From Escallonia rubra (lineage: Eukaryota > Streptophyta > Magnoliopsida > Escalloniales > Escalloniaceae), in the NCBI GenBank assembly GCA_033065855.1, contig JAVXUO010002352.1, positions 124,001-188,000 of the forward strand: a stretch of 64,000 nt of DNA. Direction: 5' to 3'. The notes under the pieces were generated by a model. The model saw nothing but the letters and a program-made list of their open reading frames with translations, was not told where the DNA came from and searched no databases. How positions within the stretch are numbered: position 1 is the first letter of the stretch; the number at the start of each line of letters is the position of its first letter. Of this stretch, positions 13,301 through 24,201 are shown in pieces. The position numbers and the translations under genes are program-made.

Positions 13301-14532
13301 GGTGTCAATACCTAAAAGTAAGTCCTAATATGTTGATACATATTGATTAGAAAGCTTTAGAAGGTGTAGAATTGATTTTCTACTCATATAAGGTAAACTA
13401 AAATTATGGTAATAACAATTGCGAATTTCTAATAATAAATCAAAGTAAAGAATCACAGTGCATGTATAATTTTGATAAATATGGATAAGAAAGAAAAAGG
13501 AATCGAAAACAAACATGATGCTCTGTTGCAAAATTGACCTCAAATTCTAAATTGGAAATCATATGCACCAAATCATATATGAAATCAACGATAAATAAGT
13601 CACAAATTAAGATCTTTCAAAAGTAGTTTACTAAGTCATATGACTTAATTTTTAAAAAAAATTACGTTTTTTTTCCTTCATATTTTCAGTCTTTATTTTG
13701 TTATCTTAAAGTATTTTTGAGGTATTAATAGTTGAACTTAAGTCCTAATAATACATGTGAAATTATATATTAATACTTTTGAAGTGTTAGTAGTAAAAAT
13801 TAAGACCTTATATATTAGTATAATGAATATATAGAGTTCAAGAAGATGCATAATTGATTTTCTACTCTTATAAAGTTTAGGAAATTATGCCAATAATACC
13901 TACGATTTTTTTTTAATAATAAATTATAGTAAGTCATGATGCATGTGTGACTTTACTAAGTAGATATTTTTAAAGTAATTTTGGGATGTTAGTGGTGAAA
14001 ATTAAAACCTTATATGTTAGTATACTGAATAGGTTTTCTACTCTTATAAAGTTTAGTGAAATTATGCCAATAATACATGTGAATTTTTTTTAATAATAAG
14101 TTATAGTAATGAGTCATGATGCAAGTGTAACTTTAATAAGTAGAGGTTTTTGAGATTTTTAAAGTATTTTTGAGGTGTTAGTAGTGAAAATTAAGACCTT
14201 ATATGTAAGTATATTGAATAGGTAGAGTTTTAAGAGGTGCATAATTAGTTTTCTACCCTTATAAAGGTTAATAAAATTATGTCAATAATACCTGCGAATT
14301 TTTAAATATTAAATTAAAGTAAAGAGTCATGGTACATGTGCGTCTCTAATAAGTAGAAGTGAGAAAGGAATGTAAAATCAAAACAAACAAGATGACGTGT
14401 CGCATAATTAAAAGGCGATGACGTGTCGCATAATTAAAAGGGGTAAAAAGGGAAAAGAGCACCAAAAAAAGCTTATGTGTCGCTTCGACAACGCGCAACG
14501 CTTCGTCTATTATATATTATATATTATATAGA
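10395..14532 (-). mobile_element. Helitron-like unit C (non-autonomous)
   Basis: The minus-strand 3' end is CTAG (10398-10395) followed by T, preceded by an imperfect hairpin with stem strands AACCAGGC and GCCCGGGTT. The minus-strand 5' end is well preserved: TC at 14532-14531 preceded by A, then a TATAATATATAAT tract and AATAGACGAAGCG, so the unit sits between A and T as Helitrons do. The interior has no genes and consists largely of ~250 bp modules, with those in 12377-13130 inverted relative to the rest. Confidence 0.7.
12160..13620. repeat. Inverted block of modules inside Helitron unit C
   Basis: Sequence at 12160-12510 is the reverse complement of sequence at about 13255-13620, with further inverted modules between. 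A ~75 bp stretch at 12425-12505 (CTTAAGTTCAACTATTAATA through AAAATATGAAG) is essentially the exact reverse complement of 13676-13750. The arrangement could fold into a long hairpin. The 60-72-codon frames in it are incidental. Confidence 0.75.
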
Positions 14533-14899
14533 TATAGATTCACTATGAAAATGGGAAAGAAAGGAAGAATTGCTCATCTCTCAAACTTTAAGCTTAAAGG
14601 TGACAACGTGACCAATATACAACAGAATTAAAAATTCAGGGACTAAGTCAAGAAAATGTGAATGGTTGAAGGGACTAAGATAAGTAAGCATATATTACAT
14701 TAGATTATCAACGAAACAACGAGTTCGACCTTCCAACCCCCGGCCTGACATTTTTGTCAGATGAAGACATGCGCTTAGTTTATCAGCAATAATTTAAATT
14801 GGTTCAGTGGATGAAGACATGCATCTTTATCAATAATAACTTGAATTCTGTTAAAAAAAACTCTTTTCACTAATTATTTATAATAACAGGAACAAAGAG

Positions 14900-15325
14900 A
14901 AAGATATATTTGTTTTTTTGAAAAAAAAAAGTGGAGTTGACTCGGACCATTTGGTGTAGAAGATAAAAATAAAATCTCAGACCAAATAAAAAATTAAGTA
15001 GTGACAAAAAAATGGAAATTAGTTCTCCAAATGGAACCAGAACTGTCTCAGTTCAATTTTGCAATTCAAGGGGTTTATATGTATGCTTATTTAGCTTATA
15101 TTTGCCACGGGATCAAGATTCTATGCACCTAGCGCGATAATATTGCTAGGTGAATGTGAATTTTGCAATTAAAGTCTTCAGTTTGTCGCTGAATGGGTGT
15201 ACTTATTACTAACAAATATGACAAAAGAGCTTTTTAAGTGACAAAATTCATCTCTGCACAAATTCTTTTCATTTTATTCGTTTTGAGGGATTACCATTCT
15301 GTTGCGAGGAACTCAATTAGTTATC
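14900..15325 (+). repeat. Direct repeat R1, copy 2
   Basis: This is the second copy of the sequence at 1-427, same orientation, roughly 80% alike by eye. It begins about 370 bp beyond the right end of Helitron unit C. A segmental duplication, or a duplication later split by the Helitron block, would explain it. Confidence 0.85.
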
Positions 15326-16536
15326 GTCCTTTTCAAACGTTTAACCAAACTCCTCCCTTCTTCACAATGTCTACAATTAAAAGACAAATTATGATAGCAG
15401 TACCTATAACAGTACTAAAGGAGAGCATCCTTAAACTGATGTTTTCTTTCAACTATAGACCTAGATAATATGCTAACTTTAAAACTAAAGTAAAACTAGT
15501 CAAGGTCATTATTTAAAATTTTTAACATTTTAGTTAATAATCGCTCTACCCTATTATATATAATCCAAACTTTTTCTTTATCTCCCACTATTCCAACTAC
15601 TCTACCCAAATATCTAACTGTCAACATTTTTACTGTACCTCACAGGTACTCCCCACACAATCTTCATTTTTACGGTAAACTCATTACCTCTTTATGTACC
15701 TTTTATTGTCTGTGTCTATTAGGTTACCCCCTTTTCTTATCGAAAATTTGTCTTATCCGAATAAGAATGTATTCTACTTGTATCGTCTCTCCCTTTTCAC
15801 AGAAGTGGATAGTGGTCACATAAGTGATCTTTTGGCCAGCATGTAAGAAAAATTTTATCTCTCTAAATGCATCAGACAGGTGTGGGGGTGCCCTTAATGG
15901 TACGTTTGATAAATGATCAATTTTTTTGAGATAGTTTCACAAGAAATATGAGTAATTTTTTCTTATTTTAATGGGAGAGAGATGTAATTTTGAATTTTTT
16001 GAACGGTGTCATTATTTAAGGGAGATATTCATAATTAGACCGAATATGCACTATTTTTTTATTTGGGTCTTCTTCTGCAAGACCCTGTCTCTCACTTCTT
16101 TTTCCAATTCATCTCTTCTTGGCGGTACACAAATCACTTTGCCACGGAGGTGACTCCAGGGTAAGCTTCTGCTTCCTTGATCAAATGAATCCAATTCAAC
16201 TTTTTCTGAGGTAACATTTGGTTTCTTCAGAAGAACTTCGTTTTTATGTGAGCTGATGATCAATCTTGCAGCTTCAAGTTCATAAAAAGACGACACCATT
16301 GTGAAGTTTCTTCAAGTTCATAAAGAGACGAAACCATAGCGAAGTTTGGCGCGCTTTGAACAAGGTAATTTACTTCTTAACGTATTACTTAGTCCTTTTT
16401 GTGCGTGGATGATATTCAATGGTCTTCATTGGAGTGGTGGAGCTAGGAGAGGGGTCAAGGTAGAAGCACATGATAAACATTTTGACCCGAAGGGGTCAAA
16501 TTAGAAGCACACATAAACAGTGAAAACTTCAAGATA
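15326..16536. other. Intergenic, no gene seen
   Basis: There is no supported coding region. Around 16275-16350 a ~50 bp sequence (TTCATAAA.AGACGA.ACCAT and AGCGAAGTTT-like) is repeated once in tandem. The opposing short frames near 16050-16300 overlap each other and resemble nothing I recognise. Confidence 0.55.
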
Positions 16537-16643
16537 CTACCTCCGTCCCGTTGGAGTTCGCCCTTTTGATTTCATGTAAGTATCGAATTTAACTGAAAAA
16601 TAGCAAAAAGCCAAATGGAAGAGATCCAATGGAATGGACGGAG
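16537..16643. mobile_element. Stowaway-type MITE (Tc1/mariner)
   Basis: The element begins CTACCTCCGTCCCGTTGG and ends CCAATGGAATGGACGGAG, so its ends are inverted copies with the CTCCGTCC core typical of plant Stowaway MITEs. It is flanked by TA on both sides (16535-16536 and 16644-16645). The length of 107 bp is short for the family, and the right terminus lacks three bases relative to the left. Confidence 0.85.
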
Positions 16644-16645
16644 TA

Positions 16646-17982
16646 TCATGATGTTTCAGAACAGAATCACTTATAGCAAAATCAAGAGGATGATTGTTAG
16701 TTAATATTGATAAGTTAAAGCGAAATTGTAACATTCCAAGTCTTTTGGAAGAAGTTTATATCCTTTTAACTATCTTCTGCTGCACTTAATTAATGAGGTT
16801 AAGTAAGTTTAAACAAAAGTCATGGAACTTTTTAACTTCAATAACCGGAGTTAAGCTTGGGCCAGTTAATGAAATATGTTGTAAAGCCCTAAAAAATGAG
16901 CTAATGCATACCGCATAAATGAGACAAAAAAAAGATATCAACATCGTATAAAAGATATACCTACTTTTTGCTAAAACTACAATTGTTAACGTAGGGGACT
17001 GCTTAGTCAAAGCACCGCGTGAGACAGCATGCGCGGGAAACGTGTACGATCAATAGACGCCATAACCCGCGTGCCAATAATGAAGAGTATAGACTTGGTA
17101 AAGTCGTATCGTGACTATACTCCATGTAAAATCAAGTTCGGTTGAAACGGGATTTCGATTATACTTCTAAAGATTTCTTCAATGAAAAAATGCGTGCTCA
17201 ACAATCCTTAGGGTTTGCTAATATATTAGCTCTCACAGCTAAGCTTATTGAGACCTCAGGGTTTATCAAGCTAAATTTATCACATCAATAGCCCTCAGTT
17301 TTTTTTTAAGAAAGTGATCTATAGGATTCATCGTCAAGCGAGGGGGTCAAGGAAAAGAGAAGAGTAGACTCGGAGAAAAATGTGATTTATTTTTGAAAAA
17401 TATTTGTATTTTCGAAAAAATAGTTATACTGAAAAGGTGTAATTTATTTAAATTTAAATTTTGTTTTTCTTCAAATAAATGTCTAGCGGTTATTTTAATT
17501 GTTGCAACTGATTTTTTTCAACAGTTGTGTCTATCCAAATTCACACCCTTTCAAGTATTTTTTTATGAATACAAGTTTTTTAGTTCATTTCAAACTACTT
17601 GCTTGCAATTTCTAAAATCTTTTCTTTTTCTGTAAAACTACTAAAGCCAAAACAGACATTGCTTCAAGGAGAATTTTCGAATTTGCTGTACGCAGATTCC
17701 CAAAAGACTTTGTTGTATCTTAAAGGATTGTTTGTCATTAATCCGTTAGCAAACTCGATTTTGAGTGAAAACAAGTTAAGATTTAAAGACAGGAATCAAG
17801 CGCTTTAAGTCTTTATTTATGATTCCGACACTACACTCAGATCTCACAACCTCGGAACTAGGAACCTCCGCCTAGCCTGCCTGTCAGCTTTACCTGACAT
17901 GCTTTTGAAGGCACTATAACTTCTTTTGGAGCTCGAGTTACGCGGAGCACAGATTTGGGCCTCGAGTTCAGGGCCTGATAAC
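16646..17982. other. Intergenic, no gene seen
   Basis: Mostly AT-rich sequence. The part at 17815-17980 is less AT-rich (CTCGAGTTACGCGGAGCACA and similar) and may be a retroelement end, but I see no paired copy or LTR boundary. The 60-80-codon frames at 17393-17808 have no recognisable domain. Confidence 0.5.
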
Positions 17983-17985
17983 TAA

Positions 17986-18639
17986 GGCCACGTTTGACGC
18001 AGCTTTTTTTCCAGTTTTTTTTTTCAGTTTTGGAAACTGGAAAAAAAAAGTGCGTTTGGTAACCATTTTTTTTTCCTTCTCCAATTTAAAAAACCAGTTT
18101 TTAAACTGAAGAGTAAAAAAAAAAACTCCAGAAACTGGTTTTTTTTTTGGAGACCACCACCACCTCCTCATGCAGCCACGTCCGCCGGCCGGCAACCACC
18201 GCCGGCCGCCGGCAGCCACCTCCGGCCGCCGGCCACCACCGCCGGCGACTGCCGACAGCCACCTCTGGCCGCCGGCGACCACCTCCGGCCGCCGGCGACC
18301 ACCGCCGACAACCACCTCCGGCCGCTGGCAGCCATCGGCGACTGTAGGCAGCCACCTCGGGCCGCTGGCGACCACCGCCGGCAGCCACCTCCGGCCGCCG
18401 GCGACCACTACCGGCCGCCAGTCGCCGGCAGCCACCAGCCACCGCCACCATCGACCACCGCTACGCCCCACCACCACCACCGCCACCGCAAACCACCAAA
18501 AAAAAAAAGTCAAAATAAAAAGGGTTACCAAACACAAAAAAAAAAGGGTTATCAACCACCCATTTATTTTTATATAAAAAAAAAATTAAGCTACTCTTTA
18601 AAAACTGAAAACCAAAATTTTTTTTTGCCAAACGAACCC
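17986..18639. mobile_element. PIF/Harbinger-like non-autonomous element with GC-rich cargo, copy 1
   Basis: The termini are GGCCACGTTTG (left) and CAAACGAACCC (right), flanked on both sides by the triplet TAA (17983-17985, 18640-18642), as expected for PIF/Harbinger (Tourist-like) elements. Inside each end are facing A/T tracts with CAGTTTT.AAACTG motifs. The centre (about 18150-18490) is a GC-rich array of CCGGCCGCCGGC-type units. It gives long arginine, glycine and proline frames on both strands, which are composition artefacts and not proteins. A relative lies at 49062-49825 in opposite orientation. Confidence 0.75.
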
Positions 18640-18642
18640 TAA

Positions 18643-19130
18643 GGAAGAGGTGTTAGCCTTGCTTTGGCAAATGCAACTGAAGGAACATACTAGAGTTATG
18701 ATATATGGGATTTCAGTTGTACCTTCGATTCAGTTTGGACGGGATTTCTTGCAATTTGTTTTGGAGACTATAAGTCTCGTGCCCATTATATTTGGTTGGA
18801 TCATGCATTGTGTGACAACTGCTAGATTCTCTATCAATCATCACAGATCCATGGAAGGCTATATTGCTGGTGCCAAAGGTCTAAGGCAATGAGTCTCTCC
18901 ATACCTCTTCTTGCCTGTGGTGAAGGCTTTCTTTGGAATTTTTGATGATTATAATATAGAACTTGGATTCGAGCATCTCCCCATGTGCCAAGAACTCAAC
19001 ATTAACCACATCAGTTTTGCTGATGATTTTACATTTTTGCTATTGCTGACCAAGACTCAATTGCTTTAATCAGGGATTTAATTTATTAATTTGGTCTCCT
19101 CTCTTGTCTCACACGAAATCGTTAGGAAAG
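18643..19130 (+). pseudogene. LINE (L1-type) reverse transcriptase remnant
   Basis: Conceptual translation gives pieces typical of plant LINE ORF2 reverse transcriptase in the right order: a WI..CVTT.RFS...N....GY..G.KGLRQ block, then SPYLF after an in-frame stop, then a C.ELNI.H..FADD block that holds the catalytic FADD. Stops and frame changes separate them, so it cannot make a working enzyme. Only the central palm region is present. Neither the 5' end nor a poly(A) tail is recognisable. It abuts the TAA duplication of the preceding DNA element. Confidence 0.75.
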
Positions 19131-20774
19131 CTCCACTGGGAAATATGTGACGTTCGACACCAATCGGGACACTGACACGCCTTTGACACCGCCGGACACG
19201 TATCTTAGAGCTACTTCATCTTCTCCATCAAGTTCGATAAAAGAAAACAACTTGTAGATTTCTATAGCCCTTTAGAAGAAATAAATTACACCTTAACTAA
19301 ATTGAATATTTTATCAGAAACTCAATCCTTTTTTAGTTTTGTATTTCATTTATGTATGTTCATGCATATGCTACAGTTTTGAATTATTGTGCATGTATAT
19401 AGATTTGCATGCAAACCTATTAGTACATTAAAACTATCGTAAAACTGAAGGTTAATTTTAGATTTTATACATGGATATATTGATATAAGAAAACTATCAT
19501 AAATATAGAGTTTTTTTAAAATAAAAATGCATAAGAATTGTTACATCACACTATTCTGCTCCCAATTATAGTTTCAGCTTTTGACAAGTAAATAATCATA
19601 TATTCATATTAGAGTAATTGGAATATCCTTATTTGCATGACATCATATTTTTCATGGTTATTATCTTTTTATGGTTCTCTTAGCGCGGAATATCATATAC
19701 TTACATGACAACTTATTCTTCATACGGCTATTGTCTTTTTATATTCCACTATTATAAGTGATATGATTAGGTAGAACACAATTTTAATAACTCCAGTTTA
19801 CTTGATCTCAAGTTATCAATTTTTTTTAACATGAAAACTCTCGAGTTCTGATGCGTAAGTGTTAAATAACTTAACATTATTTTCTTAAAATACTCTTTTT
19901 AAGTTTGAATGGATTCTAAATAGGGTCCTTATGACATTTAAGAAGATCATGCTAAATTACAACCTTTTAGGCTAACTTTAAATATTTTGTCGCTAAAGAG
20001 GTTTAAAGTTCAATAATGTATCTTTACCAGACAAGAAAGAATAAATATAACCAAAACGGGTGAGAATCTGACCCTAACACATAAGATAATCTCAAGGGAT
20101 TAAATGACTTAAAAGAAAAATTCATTGAAGATATCCTCCTTTTTAAAAATAAAAAGGTTTGCGAAGACGGTATTTTTTACTTTTAAAAAAAGTGAGGCTA
20201 AAATACAATATTTTTGGGTAAGTTAAGACAATTTGCTCCTAAAGAGTTTAAAAGTTCATTAATGCATCTTTAAGGGACAAAAATGTATTGATTTAACAAA
20301 AGCGAGTGTAGATCTAGCCCATTGTATAAAAAAGATCCCAATGGCTCAAATGGCTAAATTGGCTAAATATGTTTCTTTAAAAATACCCTTTTCAAACATA
20401 TATAATTTAAAAAATTAAGGACATTTTTCAATTTTAAAAGGCCAAAGCAAAATTAAATTATTTCTGGGTACATTTTAACATTTAGTCGCTGAAGAGATTA
20501 AAAGTTCTATGTTCACCTTTAAAGAGAATCCTATCAAAACCTAACCTTATAAGTACCAATATCAAAATTGATGAACTGAACATCTAATTTTCTCTACTCC
20601 TTAGAGAACCGTTCCTAAGTTCAATATTATTAACTTATTTTTTTTTATCTATATACATATACATATTTTTAAGATGGATTGACTATTGTATCTACTAACT
20701 TTTACATATGACTGCAGATTTAAGTCTACCGACATAGTTTCGAGTCAAATATCTACAAGTTTAACTTTTTATGT
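19131..20774. other. Intergenic with relic repeats
   Basis: No gene is seen. The part at 19207-19352 (GAGCTACTTCATCTTCTCC onward) is a lone copy of the outer arm of the inverted-repeat element at 21711-23440. About 19995, 20236 and 20481 start three diverged tandem units of ~240 bp sharing CTAAAGAG.TTAAA.GTTC and a CATCTTTA-like block. Confidence 0.65.
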
Positions 20775-21650
20775 GTTATTTTGTGTTTGGTAAAATAGTT
20801 GGTTGTTATGATTTCCTTAAGTCTCAAAATTTATGACATAGGTGGTTATATCTATATCTCTATCTATACTTATATAAAAGTACGAATGAGCTTAAATGGC
20901 TAATCGTTTTTTACCCTTAAGATACACTTCTTAAATTTGATGTCTTCGTAAAAGCTTAGCAGTGATTAGGGGTACTTTGACTGAAAACCCTTTTTTTCAT
21001 TAGATCCCCTTTTTTGAATTCGAATGTTATTTAAAATGATGGTATTTTTAACTTCTCATAAAATATCAAGCCTCTTTCGTTAAAATACCCTTATTAAATA
21101 TATACTTTTGTTAGAGTCAAGGGTTTTTTACTTTTACGAGATGAGTGAGAGAGAGAGAGAGAGAGACCTATGAAAATCCTATAATGTGTATGCATGCTCT
21201 TTTATTACCGAAAACCCTATGTTCTTTTATGTGATATTTTGTGTATAATAAAATAATTGGTTGTTATGATTTCCTTAAGTCTCAAAACCTTATGCCATAG
21301 GTGGTATTATCTATATCTGCATCTATACATATATAAAAGCAAGTATAAGCTTAAATGACTAATCTTTTTTTCCCCCCTTAAGATACACTTCTTAAATTTG
21401 AAGTCTTCATAAAAGATTAGCAGTGATTATGGGTACTTTGACTTAAACTTTTTTTTTCCCCCATTAGATACCCTTTTTAAATTAGATTGTTTTTAACAAT
21501 CTAATAATGAGCGTGTTTTTAACTTCTCATAGGATATCAAGCCACTTTTGTTGAATTACCCTTATAAAAAAAATTGTGCCTTTGTTAGAGTTAAGGGTTG
21601 TTTTGAGTTATAATTAAAAACAAAAAAAAGAGAAAGAAAAACCCTATGAG
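20775..21650 (+). repeat. Tandem duplication, two ~440 bp copies
   Basis: Copies at about 20775-21210 and 21226-21650 share GGTTGTTATGATTTCCTTAA, TAAGATACACTTCTTAAATT and TTAGCAGTGATTA.GGGTAC in the same order. The first copy ends with a (GA)n run near 21147-21165. No coding region. Confidence 0.85.
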
Positions 21651-21710
21651 AATCATATAAAATCCCCGTTGAACTCCTTCATACTCTTTTATTACTTAAA
21701 AAATTCTTAA

Positions 21711-23440
21711 CAAAACCTATCGCCTCCATTCACGTTAAAACTAAAATAGTTTAGAGCTACTTCATCTTCTCCTTCAAGTTCGATTAAAGAAAACTACTTG
21801 GAGATTTCTATAGCCTTTTAGAAGAAATAAGATATACCTAAACTAAATTGATTTTTTGTTAGAAAGTCAATCCTTTTTTAGTTTTATAGGGTTAATGACA
21901 AAACTGTCTCCTGAGATTTACACGTATTTGCATTTTGCTCCCCGTGTTTACAACGTTGACAATAGTGTTCCTTGAGGTTTACAAAACCATTACAAACAGT
22001 TCTAAAATTGGATGGCTGTTCAAATTCGGACGTTTAGTCCGCATTTGCTGTGCACATGCCATTTTAGCAATGGTAGATCTGTCATTTCACCTAGGGGTAA
22101 ATACAAAACTGTACCCTGAGTTTACATATATTTTCAGGCTACTCCCCGTGTTCGTAACTTTTGCAATAATATTTCCTGACCTTGACAAGAGCAAAAGCAT
22201 TACAAACTAGTCCAAAATTGGACATTCATTCACAATTGGATTTTAAGTCTTCATGTACGGTGCACATGCCATTTTGGGCGTGGGAATATCTATCAATTCT
22301 CACCTCATCTCACTTTTCTCTCTCCGTGTGTTTAATTTCCTCTGCTTCTTTTCCCATTTTTTTCCTCCGCTTTTTCTTTCTCATTTTTTCCTTCTATATA
22401 TAACCATGCCCAAAGCTAACCCATTTCCATACTCAAAGCCATATAAAGACAATACAAGAACCGAGCAGAGAACATCCTTTCGTTCTCCTTTTTTCCCTTT
22501 GCTCAATGACAACATACTTAAGCAATTAGGCAGTCTCAGAAACCTTGAAGGCCTTGATTTAAGCTATAATTCTCTTACGTGTCCTATCCCAAACACAATT
22601 GGCCAATTGGGTTTGCTTCAGAAGTTAGATTTAAGCTCGAACTCGCTCATTGGAAGCATACCAAACACTATTGAGAAGCTCAACTCATTGGTTTTCATGG
22701 CTTTGAATAACAACAACTTGCGCAGGAAATTCCTAAAAGGAATTGTTAAGTTATAAAACTTGTAGTATTTCATTATGGATGACAGTCCAATGTTTGTATC
22801 CTTACCGGTAAGGAAATTATAGGAGCAGAGGAAATTAAACACACAAAGAGAGATGAGGTGAGAATTGACAGATATTCCCATGCCAAAAAAGCATGTGCAC
22901 AACAAATGCGGACTTAATGTCCGATTTTAAATGGATGTTCAATTTTGGACTCGTTTGCAATGATTTGTCAAGGTCACAGAACATTATTGCAAAACTTGCA
23001 AACACGGGGAGCGACTTTCAAAAATGTGTAAACTCAAGAGACATTTTTGTATTTAACCAAAGGTGAAATAACAGATCTACCCATGCCAAAATGGCATGTG
23101 CACAACGCATGCAGACTTAACGTCTGAATTTGAACAGCCATCCAATTCTGAAGCTGTTTGCAATGATTTTGTAAACCTCAAGGACAGTATTGCCAAAGTT
23201 ATAAATACGGGGAGCGAAGTGCAAATACGTGTAAACCTCAGAGGACAGTTTTGTCATTAACCCTATAAAACTAAAAAAGGATTAACTTTCTAACAAAAAA
23301 GTAATTTAGTTTAGGCATATTTTATTTCTTCTAAAAGACTAGAGAAATCTGCAAGTAGTTTTCTTTAATCGAACTTGATGGAGAAGATGAAGTAGCTCTA
23401 AGCTATTTTAGTTGTAACGTGAATGGAGGCATAGGTTTTG
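21711..23440. mobile_element. Long-inverted-repeat element with captured LRR fragment (Pack-MULE-like)
   Basis: The left arm (21711-22345) and right arm (about 22815-23440) are inverted copies of ~630 bp. Both run from CAAAACCTAT.GCCTCCATT through GAGCTACTTCATCTTCTCC, GGGTTAATGACAAAACTGTC, CTCCCCGTGTTTA and CACATGCCATTTT to GAATTAAACACAC-type sequence near the loop. Each arm holds two ~195 bp tandem units. The ~470 bp centre has part of a leucine-rich-repeat gene. Long arms of this type are typical of Mutator-like or foldback elements, but I see no clear 9 bp target duplication, so the class is inferred. Confidence 0.75.
22499..22756 (+). pseudogene. Captured leucine-rich repeat fragment
   Basis: The frame encodes a short series of plant-type extracellular LRRs with the L..L..L.LS.N.L...IP..I pattern, about three repeats, ending at a stop after residues RKFLKGIVKL. 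The consensus is that of receptor-like kinases and receptor-like proteins, not of NLRs. Only this fragment is present, with no signal peptide, membrane span or kinase. It sits exactly in the loop of the inverted-repeat element, which suggests transduplication of part of a host gene. An upstream ATG at 22253 opens the frame but lies in the repeat arm. Confidence 0.7.
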
Positions 23441-24201
23441 ATTAGCGGTTAATTACTGATTTATTTATTATGGTTTAATTATAAGAACCATATTAATTAT
23501 TTTTAATTGTGTTTTTCACCAAGATTAATTATAATATTTTATTTTTTGAATCACTGTATAAGGTGTAAAGCACGTAATCCTTACTAGTTAGAATAAAAAG
23601 ACTTATCAAAAAAAGTAAAATTATTCAGTTGTAGTCATTGAGGTAACGCGGTTGGGTCCCATTCTCATGCTTAGTATTAGGCTCTACAATGATCAATATT
23701 GGATAACTCTTTATTAATGCCATAAACAAGTCATTTCTTAAAGAGTTTTGTAAACCTTAAGCGATCGTATGGCAACTGGCTGCCACCCAAAAAGTTTGCC
23801 CCCTGCTATAAGATTCTTTTTAATACCATGAAAAAGCATTTCTAGGGGTTTTGGGTGAATTTACCACTCACAGTAATGACGGCCCTAGGAAGGATTTCTG
23901 CTGCTGCTGGAGTAAGTGCAGGGGTGGACCGTACTAGCTATTAATGAAATTCCTTACGGGGCTTCTTTAAGGTAACCCACATTAAATTACACATCTTAAT
24001 AATGCAAAGCAAGATCTCAAATGAAACCTTGGTGCTATATTTGAAGTTTTAGCTCTTTGCACTAAATTGCCATTTTTTTGCCCCTTCCTGAAGCTGTGGA
24101 TGTTGCAAGAAAAAAAAGAAGTCCTTTTTGTTCATCCTCGCGTTTGACTTTTATTGAAAAATATTGGCTTCCGTTTTTATGTACAGATTCTGAGCTTCTC
24201 A
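23441..24201. other. Upstream region of the CNL gene
   Basis: No coding region is seen. A possible 3' splice site (TTTTTATGTACAG, ending at 24186) lies 15 bases before the preferred ATG at 24202. This suggests an intron in the 5' untranslated region. No convincing TATA box can be assigned without transcript data. Confidence 0.45.

Noticed and set aside
1..15325. Reading the bracketing repeats as LTRs of one large retroelement
   Set aside because: No TG/CA ends, no primer-binding site or polypurine tract, no coding between them, and Helitron ends explain the interior.
16051..16299. Opposing 60- and 82-codon frames
   Set aside because: They overlap on both strands, have no domain and no splice context.
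17968..18577. Overlapping frames of up to 195 codons, rich in Gly, Arg, Pro and Trp, on both strands
   Set aside because: They are produced by the GC-rich array inside a Harbinger-like element. All phases stay open because of composition.
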